DNA of 64,000 bases from Lasioglossum baleicum (lineage: Eukaryota > Arthropoda > Insecta > Hymenoptera > Halictidae), in contig NC_134929.1 of the NCBI RefSeq assembly GCF_051020765.1, positions 6,065,384-6,129,383 of the forward strand, in the 5' to 3' direction. Below the pieces are notes generated by a model. The model did no database searches. It saw only the letters and a list, made by a program, of their open reading frames with translations, and had not been told where the DNA came from. Positions 25,012-37,429 of the stretch are shown here, piece after piece. The translations under genes were made by a program, and so were the position numbers. Numbering within the stretch: the first letter of the stretch is position 1; each line of letters begins with the position of its first letter.

Positions 25012-27294
25012 GGCTATATGTATAGTCGGCTGGTCGGCTAGTCGACTAGTCCCGACTAAAGGAATATTCGTCGCTAGTCCTGTACCACCACGCCGCGCCA
25101 TCGCGCATCGTCCCCCTGCCCATTCAAATCACAAATTTTAAGTTGCAAAATACGAAGGAAAACCTTATATCCATTGTTTACACATAAGTACACTAATCCT
25201 ATTAGTATTATAAAATACTAATGTAAAGTATAGGTAGGTGTAAGTACTTGGAAGTTTTTCAGGATCTTCTGTTCCTCCGTCCCGCGTCGGATCCACAGCA
25301 GGACATTGATTGACATTTACGCGAATACGTCTTAACCACTTTGTTCTCTTCTGAACGTGTTATGTCGCGACACCGATACTGTTTGTATAAGGTCGCAGAC
25401 GAGTTATCCCGCGTTGCAATACGGTTCGCACGAAGGATAACACGTCCGGTGGCATCGTGCAGGCTGGTGCAAGCGGCATTGCATCGCGAGATACTTGATC
25501 CGTGACCTTATACATATACAATACCACATACTTTACAGACAGTATCGACGCCGCCGCGACATGACACGTCCAAGCGAGAACAAAGTGGTTAACAACTATG
25601 AAGCACGAAACACCATACGCAAGATAATACATAGTAAGGAGTGTAGAGAGAGTAGCTGCCGTTGAGAAAACTCGCACAACAGTTCATATCATTTGCGGTG
25701 CAATCAAATTGTTAGCGATTTAGGTGAACTATTCATGCATCAATTATCTATTGCATGCGCCCCACGTTTTTCGTTTTACCCCGAGTGGGTACTACCGATT
25801 GTCGCGCGGGGAGGTGTAACGGTTAAATTTTTAATAGTTATACTATATAATAGTTATAGTATTATATAAAATACTTTTTTTTTTTTAATTTTAAATATTG
25901 CATTGTCATCCAGTTCTGCGCTATGTTTAAAATTTCAAGTCTGTACCTCAACGGGAAGTTAGTTTAAAATCAATTGCAAAATTTGTACCGAACAAACAGA
26001 CAGACAAGTAGACGGACAGACGGACGGACAGACAGACAGACAGACAAGAAAGCGAGCTAATAAAAACGTGGTAATAATATAATATAGGTATGTATTATGT
26101 ATACATAATATACATATGTATTGTAATATGTTAACGGGTCGCGGCGCGCGATATGGATCCGTCGTTCGAATGTTAAAACCGCGTATACATGTACGAGAGG
26201 CAGATTGAATCGGACCTAGCAAAGTTTATTAGATTCATTTATTCTAGCGATCTCTCTTTACCATATACTTTGAAAGACGCGACAAAGAAGGACCGGCGAC
26301 GGTAGTCTACGGGGACTTTCCAGTAACGAAGTTTAAAGATGCGGCTCTAAGCCAGAGCCCCGTTTCCTTTTACTCGTCTTCTTTCTCCTTGTTCCGCTCT
26401 GTTCTTAAAAGATCTAAAATATGGTGGAACTTTGAAGCCGTGAACGCGCCCTACGCGAACCAACGTAATATGTAGTACGTAGTAGACTTTTACACCGGCT
26501 CGAACTCCCACGTTACCGAAGAAATCGAGCGCTCTTACGAAGAGGAAACACTGTTCCTTTTTCCGTTCCCGAATTTTTGTGTATATGTATGTTACGGTAA
26601 AGGTGATTAATCCGGTGATTATGTATAATTGCCAATTGCCGGTTATTATATGTAATATTGTAATATTATACATAATCAACAGTTTATTATATTTACCATA
26701 ACATATAGAAAAATTCAGCGAATTACAAATGTTACATTCACCACACTGAATTTCGAGAAGGATCCTACACCTGCTTATTATACATAGATTTTATAATAAC
26801 CGTTCAGAAATTTCAGAAGCCATTGGATTAATCGGTAAAACGAAACAAATTCTCAAAACCCTATGATTTATGATGCGAATAAAGTACTGAAAATTCTGAA
26901 AGATACGGCCGCGGAAAAACCTAAAAAAAAACAGTTACACTTTTTCTATTTCTTCAAGGTTCCAAATCGAGATTGAAACAGATAAAAAAAATATTCTATT
27001 TTCTTTACAAATTTTACCGTACCGTAACGCTTTGAAACACGGGTTTCCCGATTCGCGTGTACGGCCCTGTGGAGAGAGCACGCGAGAACGCGAGAAAAGA
27101 AGGAACAAGAGGACAAGGACCAAGTATATAGATAGAAGCGGGTAGAGGTAGGGGAATTTCGAGTCAACTTCACCAACGCCCTACGAATGACGTTACGCGC
27201 TACGCCAAGCAACGCTAACAGGCGGACAGAAGCAGAATAAACGCGGTGATCGTGTCGTTTCGAACAGTTTCGAATTTCATTTAATATAGTAGTC
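25012..27294. other. Spacer upstream of the Ly6-family gene
   Basis: AT-richer than the sequence to its left. It contains a GACA array (26,008-26,044) and short AT repeats. I see no exon with matched splice sites. The promoter of the gene starting at 27,295 probably lies in the last few hundred bases, but no core element is clear. Confidence 0.5.
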
Positions 27295-27394
27295 ATGAAC
27301 GCGGTCGCGAGTGTGACTATTTTGTCGTTACTGTTTATGTTTACGGTGACAGGTAAGCAAGTTTTTTTCGAACTGTAGAATAGAACGTAAAGAG

Positions 27395-27473
<79 letters not shown>

Positions 27474-27624
27474 ACCGCCTTGTAAACAAATCGCGCATGT
27501 TGAAATCCTTCGGCCACGACCCATCTAACGGATACCGTACTATCGATCCGATTAGAGAGTTTGGCTGATCAATCGTACTTTGATCAAACTGTTGGAGCGA
27601 ACGCGAGCCGCTCCAACGCTGTTC

Positions 27625-27669
<45 letters not shown>

Positions 27670-28282
27670 TTTTAGGTTATGGACACGACTATGAGAATAA
27701 ACGTTTTCGCTTTTAGGAACCGGAGCAATCCGCTGCTATCAATGCAGCAGCGACACCGACGCCAAGGGCGAAGATTTATGCGGAGCGTACGAAAAGTTCG
27801 ACAAAGAAAAGAACATTGCTATCGAATGCAACAGCGAAGAGTCTCACATGCCCGGCACGTTCTGCGTAAAAATAACGCATCAGAGTCCCCGTGGCTTTAT
27901 CTGTAAGTCGACGTGTTAATACATATCTCCACGACTGTTTCCTTCTTCCTTTCTATTAACCTCGAACGTAAATAGGTTATGTTATTTCGTTTCTGTATTC
28001 TGTATCACTGGGACTAAGTGGGACTTGGTCGATTATTATTGTATTTACTGTGTGATTTTCAAAGGGGACGGTAGATGGCGGCAAGTGATCCGGAAATGCG
28101 CGTCTGTCGCCAGTACCGGAGTCACTGGCGTTTGCAATTGGGGAGTTTACGACAATGGCGTGTACTGGGAAGAATGTTCGTGTTCAGAAGATTCTTGCAA
28201 CGGAGCTACCACATTATCGTCGCTCTCGATCTTATTTTCGCTGCTACTCGGCGTCTCGATCTATAAATTCTCTATAACATAA
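27295..28282 (+). CDS. Secreted GPI-anchored Ly6/uPAR protein, Quiver/Sleepless-like
   Basis: Three exons (27,295-27,352; 27,717-27,902; 28,065-28,282) join in frame to 153 residues. Residues 1 to about 22 form a hydrophobic signal peptide. The mature part starts near RCYQCSS and has ten cysteines ending ECSCSEDSCNG, the three-finger Ly6/uPAR pattern. The Trp-rich GRWRQVIRKC segment and overall layout resemble the insect QVR/Sleepless family. A C-terminal hydrophobic tail (about residues 131-153) after SCNGATT predicts GPI attachment near the Asn-Gly. Such proteins sit on the outer cell surface, and family members modulate channels, septate junctions or secretion. Which member this is cannot be fixed here. 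Intron 1 holds a 75-base GA array and a TA array. AATAAA at 28,405 is a likely poly(A) signal. Confidence 0.88.
27398..27472. repeat. (GA)n microsatellite in intron 1 of the Ly6 gene
   Basis: About 37 uninterrupted GA units begin 45 bases after the intron 1 donor. A pure TA array (27,631-27,667) lies 50 bases before the acceptor, so this 364-base intron is one-third simple repeat. Confidence 0.97.
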
Positions 28283-28987
28283 CCGTTGTTCGTGTTCAAA
28301 GAATTTCGAATAGCGCTTATTCGAGTATAGAGTATAGAGAACCTTGAGAAAAAAACGAAATCCGTCCACAAATTTCCGTCGATTTTATATTCTTTTTATC
28401 TGTAAATAAATAATTTTTTATACAATATAGAATTTCAAGTTCTCTGCGTTTACCTGTATCCTTGTATGTATAGTAAATAGTAAATAGAAATCGTATTTTC
28501 AAGAGGTTCCACCACCACGGTATATGTACCAACTGATCTTTGGACTTTTGATGAGAAACGAATCAAGTAAGGAATTCGTGATCTCCTACTTGAAATATTT
28601 TTCGCTATGTGTTTATATCTTAGCACGTGAAATTGTTAGGCTAGATTGGCTAGATTGACATTAGATTTTCATTAGAATTCGATCCTGTTCGATTTGAATA
28701 ATCGCGGGGAATCCATTGTTTATGGCTTCCGTATTGCGAGCAAACTGCGCAAACTCCTGATTTTCCTTCTCTCTTGATCTACCGCAACTGACCGCGACTG
28801 TTCCGTTCCGTGTGGTTCCGGTTCCATTGGGTTCGGGGCTCGGGGTAGCGATCATGTTAAAAGTTTGAAGGAAGTGGAAGTGTTGAGTGGCATGTTAAAT
28901 TCGCGAAACACATTAATCCCTGTTTGTCGAGATCGTTGCGAGTTCGCTTTTAACTGAACGCTAGAATAAATCCATCCGAATCGAACG

Positions 28988-30757
28988 ATGAATGTTGCGG
29001 ATGGAATCGGCTATTCGAGAACAGAGGTATTCGTACTTGTGGCGAGGGTATCTTTTGTTGCTGCCGTTGGCTTTTTTAGCATGAAATGGATAATGAATCA
29101 CCTCGATCCGACGAACAATGCGAAAAAGAAGGCCAGAAAAAAGGTGAAGCGTTCATTGATTTCTGTTTTACCAGGTTTTTTCTTACATAACCTATGCACC
29201 GTTTTCCCGAAAACGAAAACGGTGCAAAATGATAACCTAACTTTTTGCGTTTATTCGTGAAACCGTTAACGTTAAACGAACACACGATGTTGGACATTCT
29301 CTAGGCGCGCGAACAGTTGCGGAAGTTGGCCAAAACGGACAATTTATTATGGTCCGTGGACATGGATCAATTAACAGATTACGAAATGATGATTGCCAAT
29401 CACATAGTGGATCCTGAGGATATTCGAGTTTCCTGGAAAAATATCGCAGGTCTCGAGCATGTCATTCAAGAACTTAAAGAGACAGTTATATTGCCTATAC
29501 AACGGAAAGAATTGTTTGAAAACTCTCAATTAACTCAAGCGCCAAAGGTATACGTTTAGTAATGTTCTATGGAGAAAATGACTCTGTTTTTTGCTCGACC
29601 CTTTGCGGTCCTACGTCGAATGCGCGTGGTCTGGCTAGTACAAAACCGTGAGTGGTGAGTGGATCGATATGAACCGTGAAAAGGCTAATAACAATTGTAT
29701 TTCTAGGGAGTATTGTTACACGGACCCCCTGGTTGCGGCAAGACAATGATAGCTAAAGCAACCGCCAAAGAAACAAGAACATGCTTCATTAATTTAGATG
29801 TAAGCATTCTAACCGATAAATGGTACGGCGAGAGCCAAAAATTGACCGCAGCAGTTTTCTCTTTGGCTGTGAAACTTCAGCCGTGCATCATCTTTATCGA
29901 CGAGATAGGTTTGTTCGATTGATATCCTACTAAACGCTTGCAACGCGTACGTTTCTGGCAACGGTTCGTCACGTTTGTCTTGTTCTGTTTACCAGACTCG
30001 TTTTTAAGAGCACGTAATTCGCAAGATCACGAAGCAACCGCAATGATGAAGGCACAGTTTATGTCTTTGTGGGACGGATTGATCACAGACCCGTCTTGCA
30101 CCGTAATAATAATGGGTGCAACCAACAGACCTCAAGATTTGGACAGAGCGATACTCAGGCGTATGCCTGCTACTTTCCATATTCCCTTACCGGTAAGTCA
30201 AATGAATACGTCGCGATTTACGTCTTAATTAAATAATAAACTACTATCGTTTTGCTAACAATGAGATTCAAGGATGGTAGGTGGTAGTAGCTCTATAACA
30301 ATAATTATACGTGTCTTTCAGAATGAAATGCAACGAATGAAAGTAATGGAATTGATATTGGAACACGAGCCGATAGACAGTAACGTGAATATTCCACTGT
30401 TGGCAAAAAGGACAGACGGTTTCTCTGGATCTGATTTGCAAGAACTTTGCAGGAACGCATCCGTGTACCGCGTTCGAGACTATCTGCGCGCTCATCAGCA
30501 GTTAATACTTGCTCTTTTTACGATTTACGATCAATTATCAATCGTAATAAATCTTCGCTGGACAGACAGTTTTGATTAATTCCTTTTTTTCTTCTTGTTT
30601 TTATTTCAGAGAAACAAGCACCGGCACCGATGACGAGGAATATCACGACGCTGTGCGACCTATTACAATGGAGGATCTTTCCGCGTCGTATAAAAAGATG
30701 AAAACGTCGAAACTCCATACGGGCGCCCTCGGCTCAGTCAAACTAGAGTTAGATTAA
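28988..30757 (+). CDS. ATAD1: ATAD1/Msp1 AAA+ membrane-protein extractase
   Basis: Six exons (28,988-29,143; 29,305-29,547; 29,707-29,908; 29,996-30,192; 30,322-30,500; 30,610-30,757) join in phase to 374 residues, against 361 in human. A single N-terminal membrane segment (about residues 13-33) is followed by a Lys/Arg-rich linker and one AAA+ domain: Walker A GPPGCGKT (139-146), pore-loop KWYGES (171-176), Walker B IIFIDEID (194-201), sensor GATNRPQD (Asn244) and arginine fingers LRRMP (255-256). ATAD1 (Drosophila nmd, yeast Msp1) is anchored in the outer mitochondrial and peroxisomal membranes and pulls out mislocalised tail-anchored proteins using ATP. The exon 5 donor is weak (CA then GTTAAT) but is needed to restore the frame into ETSTGTDDEE. 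The start chosen is the first in-frame ATG ahead of the membrane segment. Confidence 0.97.
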
Positions 30758-33300
30758 AAACCAAAAGTACCGTTTACCTGTTCACATTGAACTTTTACAT
30801 TTTCTAAAGGAAGAACTAGGAAAATATGATTTTGTAATAAGATTCTCCGCATGCAGCGTTTATACCTTTATTTTTATCGAATCAGAATCAAGTGAAATTA
30901 TATTTCGGTTATACCAGCAATGCAAATGAAATAATTTAGTCGAAGCCAGTTCAAGCGAAATGCGTTCATTATAATTGGAAATTTTGTCGAATAGGCAAAG
31001 ATGATTCGTCATAATATTACACAGACTACAAAGAATTTTAAGAAACTTTTATGAAATCTTTCGTTTTGATTGGAATCAAACGATCGCTTCCATGAATTTC
31101 GTTTCATTTCGTGATCGTAACTTGATGCATTATTTTTACTACTTTAAATTAGCGGATTTGTATTTTAGATTAAATTTTTTACGCTGGAAATAGTAGACGT
31201 CACGTGCGAATCGAATTTTTTCCAAGTACACTTGTGCGCAAGTCAATGTGCGTGTGTATAATACGTCCTTCGAAATAACGGGAGATTATCGATATACATC
31301 TTGTTTAGTATCGTTTAAATTCTATCATATGCCATTGTTACATCGGTGTGTTATAAGCATCCGTGTTTGTGTATGTACAGAATTAAACCGTAATCGTATT
31401 TCATAAATAATGGGTAGTTGTTTCGAATGTTGATAAGACAGAAAACAGTTCAGCATTTTCCTCGCAACTTTCTATCGAATAAGCAAAATTGAACGGATAA
31501 TAGAAGACTATTTATTTTGAAGATTTGCCATGTGATTTATTTAAACTTGGCAATTACAGGGACGGCAACGTCACAGGACAACTAATCGAATCGAACGCTT
31601 AAACTAATTAACACCGAAACGAGAGTAGTACAACAAATTAACAAGATGTTCGTTTGTGAAATAATGGAATTAAATTGTTACAATATGTAACCGTTGGAAA
31701 CTGATGGTTGTGTAAATAATTTTGATAACCTTATGTAATTAGAATTATAACGATGCGCTCGCGGGCGCGACTTGTAAGCTGTCAATGCGGAACGTGGAAA
31801 GAAGATATATATATATATATATATATATATAAGTATATACATAAGTATTACACACAAGGTATAAGATCTATGTATGTAATAATGTATAGTTCCGAGTACT
31901 ATAAAAATTTTACTGTTGTTCAATATAACAAAAAAATAATAAATATCTTGTACATACGATACGAAGTAGTAAATGCAATCCTCGTGTTAATAAAAACCGA
32001 AGGTATAGTTTTGCAAGAAACTTACCGAGTCCCTGATGAGACTATATTTTCTGACAGGATCGCGGAACATGCTCGTGTTCGACTGTATAATTCAATTTGG
32101 CGGTAGTCGCAGGAACGTGGCATCGACTGTGAGTAATATTTCACTGTTTTTTTTTTTATTATATATCACACTACGGTTTCACTAAACAGTGCTAAACAGT
32201 CTCTGTACCTGTACCTCTGTACGTTTACCGTAACTGTGGTCACCAGTGTCACCAGTCAAAATTCTGCAACCGTTGACAACGCTAGTCAAATTCACTGCGA
32301 AAGTTGCTTGACAAACCTATCAAAATGACAAAATAAATATATATGTAAGTGTTATTTCATTTACTAGATTCTGTTGAAATTAATTGGATCGATGATTGAA
32401 ATAATCATTTAACAGAAAATAACGGTTCTTTTCGTAATGTACACTTTGAAATGTTAGCTCGATTCGCGGCAAAATGTAGACAGCGGGAAACGGTTTTGAA
32501 TTTATAAAATATGGAAGGAATGATTCACAATGATTTCACGAACGCGTGACGCTCGTTTACTGCGATAACGACGTAACTAAAAATTTTCAGTTTCCAAATG
32601 ATTAATAAAGAAATATTCAATCTTGCGTATACCAGCACAGGCATATCTTAACGGATGGCAAAATGGCAACCCTACCTGACCCTACTCCTACCCGAGATGG
32701 ATCGAATACGAAGTACTTCTACTCGTTTTCTTCCTCTAATACGAAAAGGAAAACAGTCAAGTTCGATATGATTACTTGTACTTACTTGTAGGAATGTACT
32801 ATTTTTAATAAATAGATAGCTTTATTACAACTTGCAATTATTTTCAGCAGATTTTCGATTTTCGTAAAATCGACTAACATGCAGTCGGATTCGGCGAATT
32901 TTCTTCCAACTCGGACTTGGACTCCTCCAGTGATCAGAAACTCCTTCGAAACTTTGACTCGGACTCCTTACGATTCGGCGCGAACAATCGGTAAGTAGGA
33001 AAAAGAAACAGCGGAAAAATATGGGGGAAAACGAGAGAACGCATGCGCAAAGAGGATACTGATGGAGCGTCTCACAATCAGTAGCAACGAAAGTTTCCGG
33101 GAATGAAACTTCTAAGAGGACAAAGCCTCCGCGAGCCTCTGTCGGTTCCCCTCTTCCTTCTTTTCACCGGTGAGCTACGGCCATAAAGTCGGAGGCACAC
33201 CGTGAACGGTTCGAGGGAATAACAGAAGAATATATTTTCCGGGGTAGCGGAGGTGAACTGAGGTGAACGTCGTCGACCGAACGACTACGGACAGAACAGA
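30758..33300. other. ATAD1 3' flank and intergenic sequence
   Basis: AT-rich sequence with no supported exon. It probably includes the ATAD1 3' untranslated region. AATAAA-like hexamers occur but none is decisive. A TA array lies at 31,803-31,831. Confidence 0.6.
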
Positions 33301-33726
33301 AGCGCAATCAGGAGAGCGAGCGAGCTAACGAACGAACGAACGAACGAACGAGAGAAAGAGAGAGAGAGAGAAACAGAGCGGTACGAACGCGTCATTGTGA
33401 ATGGCGCTCCTAGTGATAAAGGTGGCTGCGGAACACTTTCGATTTCGTATCAGATGGAAATTGTGCTTGAAATGAATGTTACAATGAGTACCACCGTCCG
33501 TTGATCTAACGCGGTGCGGCTTTTACCGATTTTACCGATCGGTGCTCGTTCCGTGTCGGCTATCCGACGAAGAAATGCGAGCAAACACGAAAAGAAGAAC
33601 GACGGCAGCAGCCGGATTCCGGTACGATCATCCGTAAAATCCTGCATAGAGAGCATCGTGGCGTTCGTTCGCGCAGAGTGGACTGTTCTCTGCAACACCT
33701 GCGGTGCATGATTCCATGCATTGTTG
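33301..33726 (+). promoter_or_regulatory. Candidate PTEN leader exon and promoter region
   Basis: CpG-rich sequence with an AACG/GA repeat (33,329-33,373) ends at a strong donor, TTGTTG then GTGAGT at 33,727. An ATG at 33,716 gives Met-His-Cys plus two bases, exactly the phase needed to join the PTEN exon whose acceptor ends at 35,523 (reading MHCWRPIGSRL). This makes it a good candidate first exon containing an alternative start. Transcript evidence is lacking, so it could instead be fully untranslated. Intron 1 would be about 1.8 kb. Confidence 0.45.
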
Positions 33727-33852
33727 GTGAGTGTGCGTATCCGCGTACGCGTATACACCTACCTATATGTATACCTGGCGTGCTACGCTTCTAAATACCT
33801 ATACGTTATCAGACCAAGGGAGTAACGTAGGGATCACTGTTGTTTTTTTTGT

Positions 33853-33883
<31 letters not shown>

Positions 33884-35500
33884 CTCTTTTTTCCTCTCCT
33901 CTCCTCTCCTCTCCTCTCGTTTGAGCGCGTACGTGAAAAACTGTTCTTTTGCTTGCCGCGCGCGATAGAAACACGGGGACAAGCTGCCGCGAGTTATTGC
34001 TTTGACACGATGACACGATTGTACCACGGGGAACGTGATCGTACTGTGAATGGAGGTCCGCTCAGTCCGCTGTCGAGTTTACACGGGCACTCGACCCAAA
34101 GTGTTTGAAAGTTAGCCGACGACAACGACGACGACGACGAGCCGAGCAAGAGACAGGGCACAGGGCTGAACGGAATGAACGAACGACTCGACGGAACTCT
34201 CACAAGAGATTATCCTCTCCTTCTGGATGTTATTATTATTGTTTCGTAGAAATTCACTGTAAAACTGGGAGTGCCGCCGAACTCTGCACAAGTTGAACAT
34301 GCTCCGAAACTGCTGCTCGGAATTTTACATTACACGCAAGGAACGGTGGCTCCTTTACGTTACGAATGTAATATGGTGTCTTGAACGATTGGTTTGAGTT
34401 TGAATGGTTCGTGGGAATTCACCGAGGATGTCAGACGAGCCCGCGATTCGGAAGGCCGTGGACGGTGTACCAGTGGAACTGGCATGAAAATGTGGTGTTA
34501 AATAAGTGTCCTCTGTGGTGTACTGCTAACGGTGCTTAACCTAACTTCTCCTTCGACTTCGACGCTTCTAAATACATACATAAATAAGTACATACACGGC
34601 GCGGCGTTTTCTCTCGAGTAACGTTCTCTCGACGAGACACACGCTCGTAACCGAAAGAACGCTGAACGGGGAAACTTGTCGTCCACTTTTCCCCACTGTT
34701 TTTCCTCTCTCACGTGTTTACCGCAACGTTTTCTTACCGCTGTAATACATGTTTTTTTATCAGTGTCGAAAGCTCCCGAGTACGATAGAGCACCGAGCCA
34801 CCTTTTGTGAAACAGTGAACGCGATACTGGCACTCTTCTCGGTCGAATTTCGGCGATGAACGACAGAACCGATCGTCCTCGCGATATTTCCACGAACGCA
34901 TTTTTAACGGCGTCGCCGTTCGTCGCTTACGTTCAGAGATCTAAATCTTATAGATTTATTTTCATTTTTTTTCCTCCTTCACCTTGATCATCGTTTTCTT
35001 GCCACCTGCTGCCAGTATCTCTCTACGATACTTCGATTCCTTCGTTGTAGACACGCATGTAAATAGAGTCTATCGTTGTTCATGATCAGCATTTTATCAG
35101 GAGCACCATTGGTTGTCCTCTTGTTTTAGTTTAGCATAGGTAACAGGCAGTTTTGCTATTTAGTAATCAACGCAGTCTTTTCAAGCGACCGAATTAAACG
35201 ACATAGGGGTACGTTATACCTTGCCTAATGTTTCTACGATCTCTGCGAAAGATTCTAACGATCCGTCGTTAAACGCAAGAATATATATATATAACATTGG
35301 TTCGTACGTTGCGACGCGTAGTGTGTTCAGATCCTTTGCAGTCGATTTTTGTGCACGCCGTACACATCGGTAGTTACGTGGAACTGGTGACTGCCATGGT
35401 GATAGTAATGCCAAACTATAATCTAGTGGGAAACTATCGAACAGAAAAAATAATGGCTGGATGAAATGGATGATATAAGGCACGCATGCTCTGGGAATTG

Positions 35501-37365
35501 ATGGGTGTATGCTTTTCCTGCAGGAGACCTATAGGCAGCAGGCTAAATAATAAAATCTCAGAGCATATCTCAGCACCGGTAACACCCCTCCATGTTTGTC
35601 TGGAGGAACAAAGAGGACCAGAACTGGGCTCTCGCGACGCCTCGGCTCGTAAGCCACAGGTAAACTTGATCGTTCCACCTGTACGTGTAACATAAAATAC
35701 TGGATACGCGAACCAAGTCTTGTGCTTTCCAGGCTAAGAAATTCTTTGAAAAGCAGAAAACACAGGAAAGGTGTAGCGAAGAAGAAGCGGAGACAGAATT
35801 GTTTAGACTCGAGGCAGAAGATTTGAAACAGAGTCATTCGAGCATGGCCAATACTATCAGTAATATGAAGATGAACCAGAAGGTGACCAACCGCCTCAAG
35901 GGACTGGTGAGCAAACGTCGTAAACGGTTTATGGAAGATGGTTTTGATCTTGATCTCACATGTATCCTTTTATCGGCAAATATCGTCGACTACACCGAAC
36001 GTGTAGCATAACCTGTTTCGTTTATGTATTCCTTAATTCCATTAATTTCTATTGACGACAGATATCAGGGATAACTTGATAGCGATGGGTTTCCCCGCTG
36101 AAAAGCTGGAAGGAGTCTATAGGAATCACATCGACGATGTTGTTAAATTGCTGGAGTATAGACACAAAGATCATTATAAAATTTACAATCTGTAAGTGTC
36201 GGTGTACGCGAACGCGCTCGTTCGTTTGCCTGTTTTTTTTTACTCTGTATTGACAAGAAACGCTTGAAAACGATTGAAAAATAATTTTCAGCTGTTCGGA
36301 GAGGTCGTACGACTTTAAGAAGTTCAAACAACGGGTAGCTACTTATGCGTTCGACGATCACAATCCGCCGATGTTGGATCAAATAAAACCGTTCTGCGAA
36401 GATGTGCACCAATGGCTTTCCGAGCACCAAGAAAACGTAGCTGTAGTTCACTGTAAAGCGGGCAAAGGTCGAACAGGCGTGATGGTTTGTTGTTACCTTC
36501 TCCACACCAAACAATTTCCCACAGCCACAGAAGCTCTTAACTATTATGGAACTGAAAGGACGCACGATAGGTAACTAACTAACTAACTCTACCTATAGTA
36601 TGAACAATATTTTGCGAGCGTTGTCTTGGACAGAATTGGGCATTCGGACTCTCGATAACCGCATGAATCGTTAACTCTGCTCTGCCTTTGTCGGCTACAT
36701 ATGTAGTACATAGACCATAAGTACGTAGGCTATCGTTTCATTTCGTTGTTTGTTCCTCGTTATTCGTACAGGAAGGGGGTAACGATACCTTCTCAGAGAA
36801 GGTACGTCGATTATTATGCAACTCTTGTTAAGGAGGGATTGAATTATCAACCGGTTAAATTGTTGTTGCGGAAAATAGAACTGGATCCAGCGCCTATATT
36901 TCACGGAGGTCAAGGATGTAAGCAAAGACAGCCTAAGGTTACCTATATAAGTAAGCTGCGAAATTTTTATGCAAACTCCCTGATTTCATCATAAATCATT
37001 TGATAAAACTCGAAATTTGTTTGTGTGGTATGTGTATGTATATGTATGGTCTGTGTATGGTAGAAATTCATAACGAAATGCATAAAATATTCGCAGTTTA
37101 TTTAGCAGTGAACGAAAAGAACGACGCAAGATGATGCAGGATAATAATATACAGCCTTGTATTTCAGATTTGCATTGCGTAATATCCGAGTCGAAGAAGA
37201 GGATATTTAGTTCCGATATAGTAGAAGTACGAAAAGGAATAGCGACCGTCTGCATCCCCTTGAAGCATAGCGTCGCGCTGACCGGGGATATACGAGTAGA
37301 TTTTTTTAATAGGCCAAAAATGAAGCGAAAGGTAATCTCGACAGTTTTATTCGTCGAACTACGTG

Positions 37366-37429
<64 letters not shown>

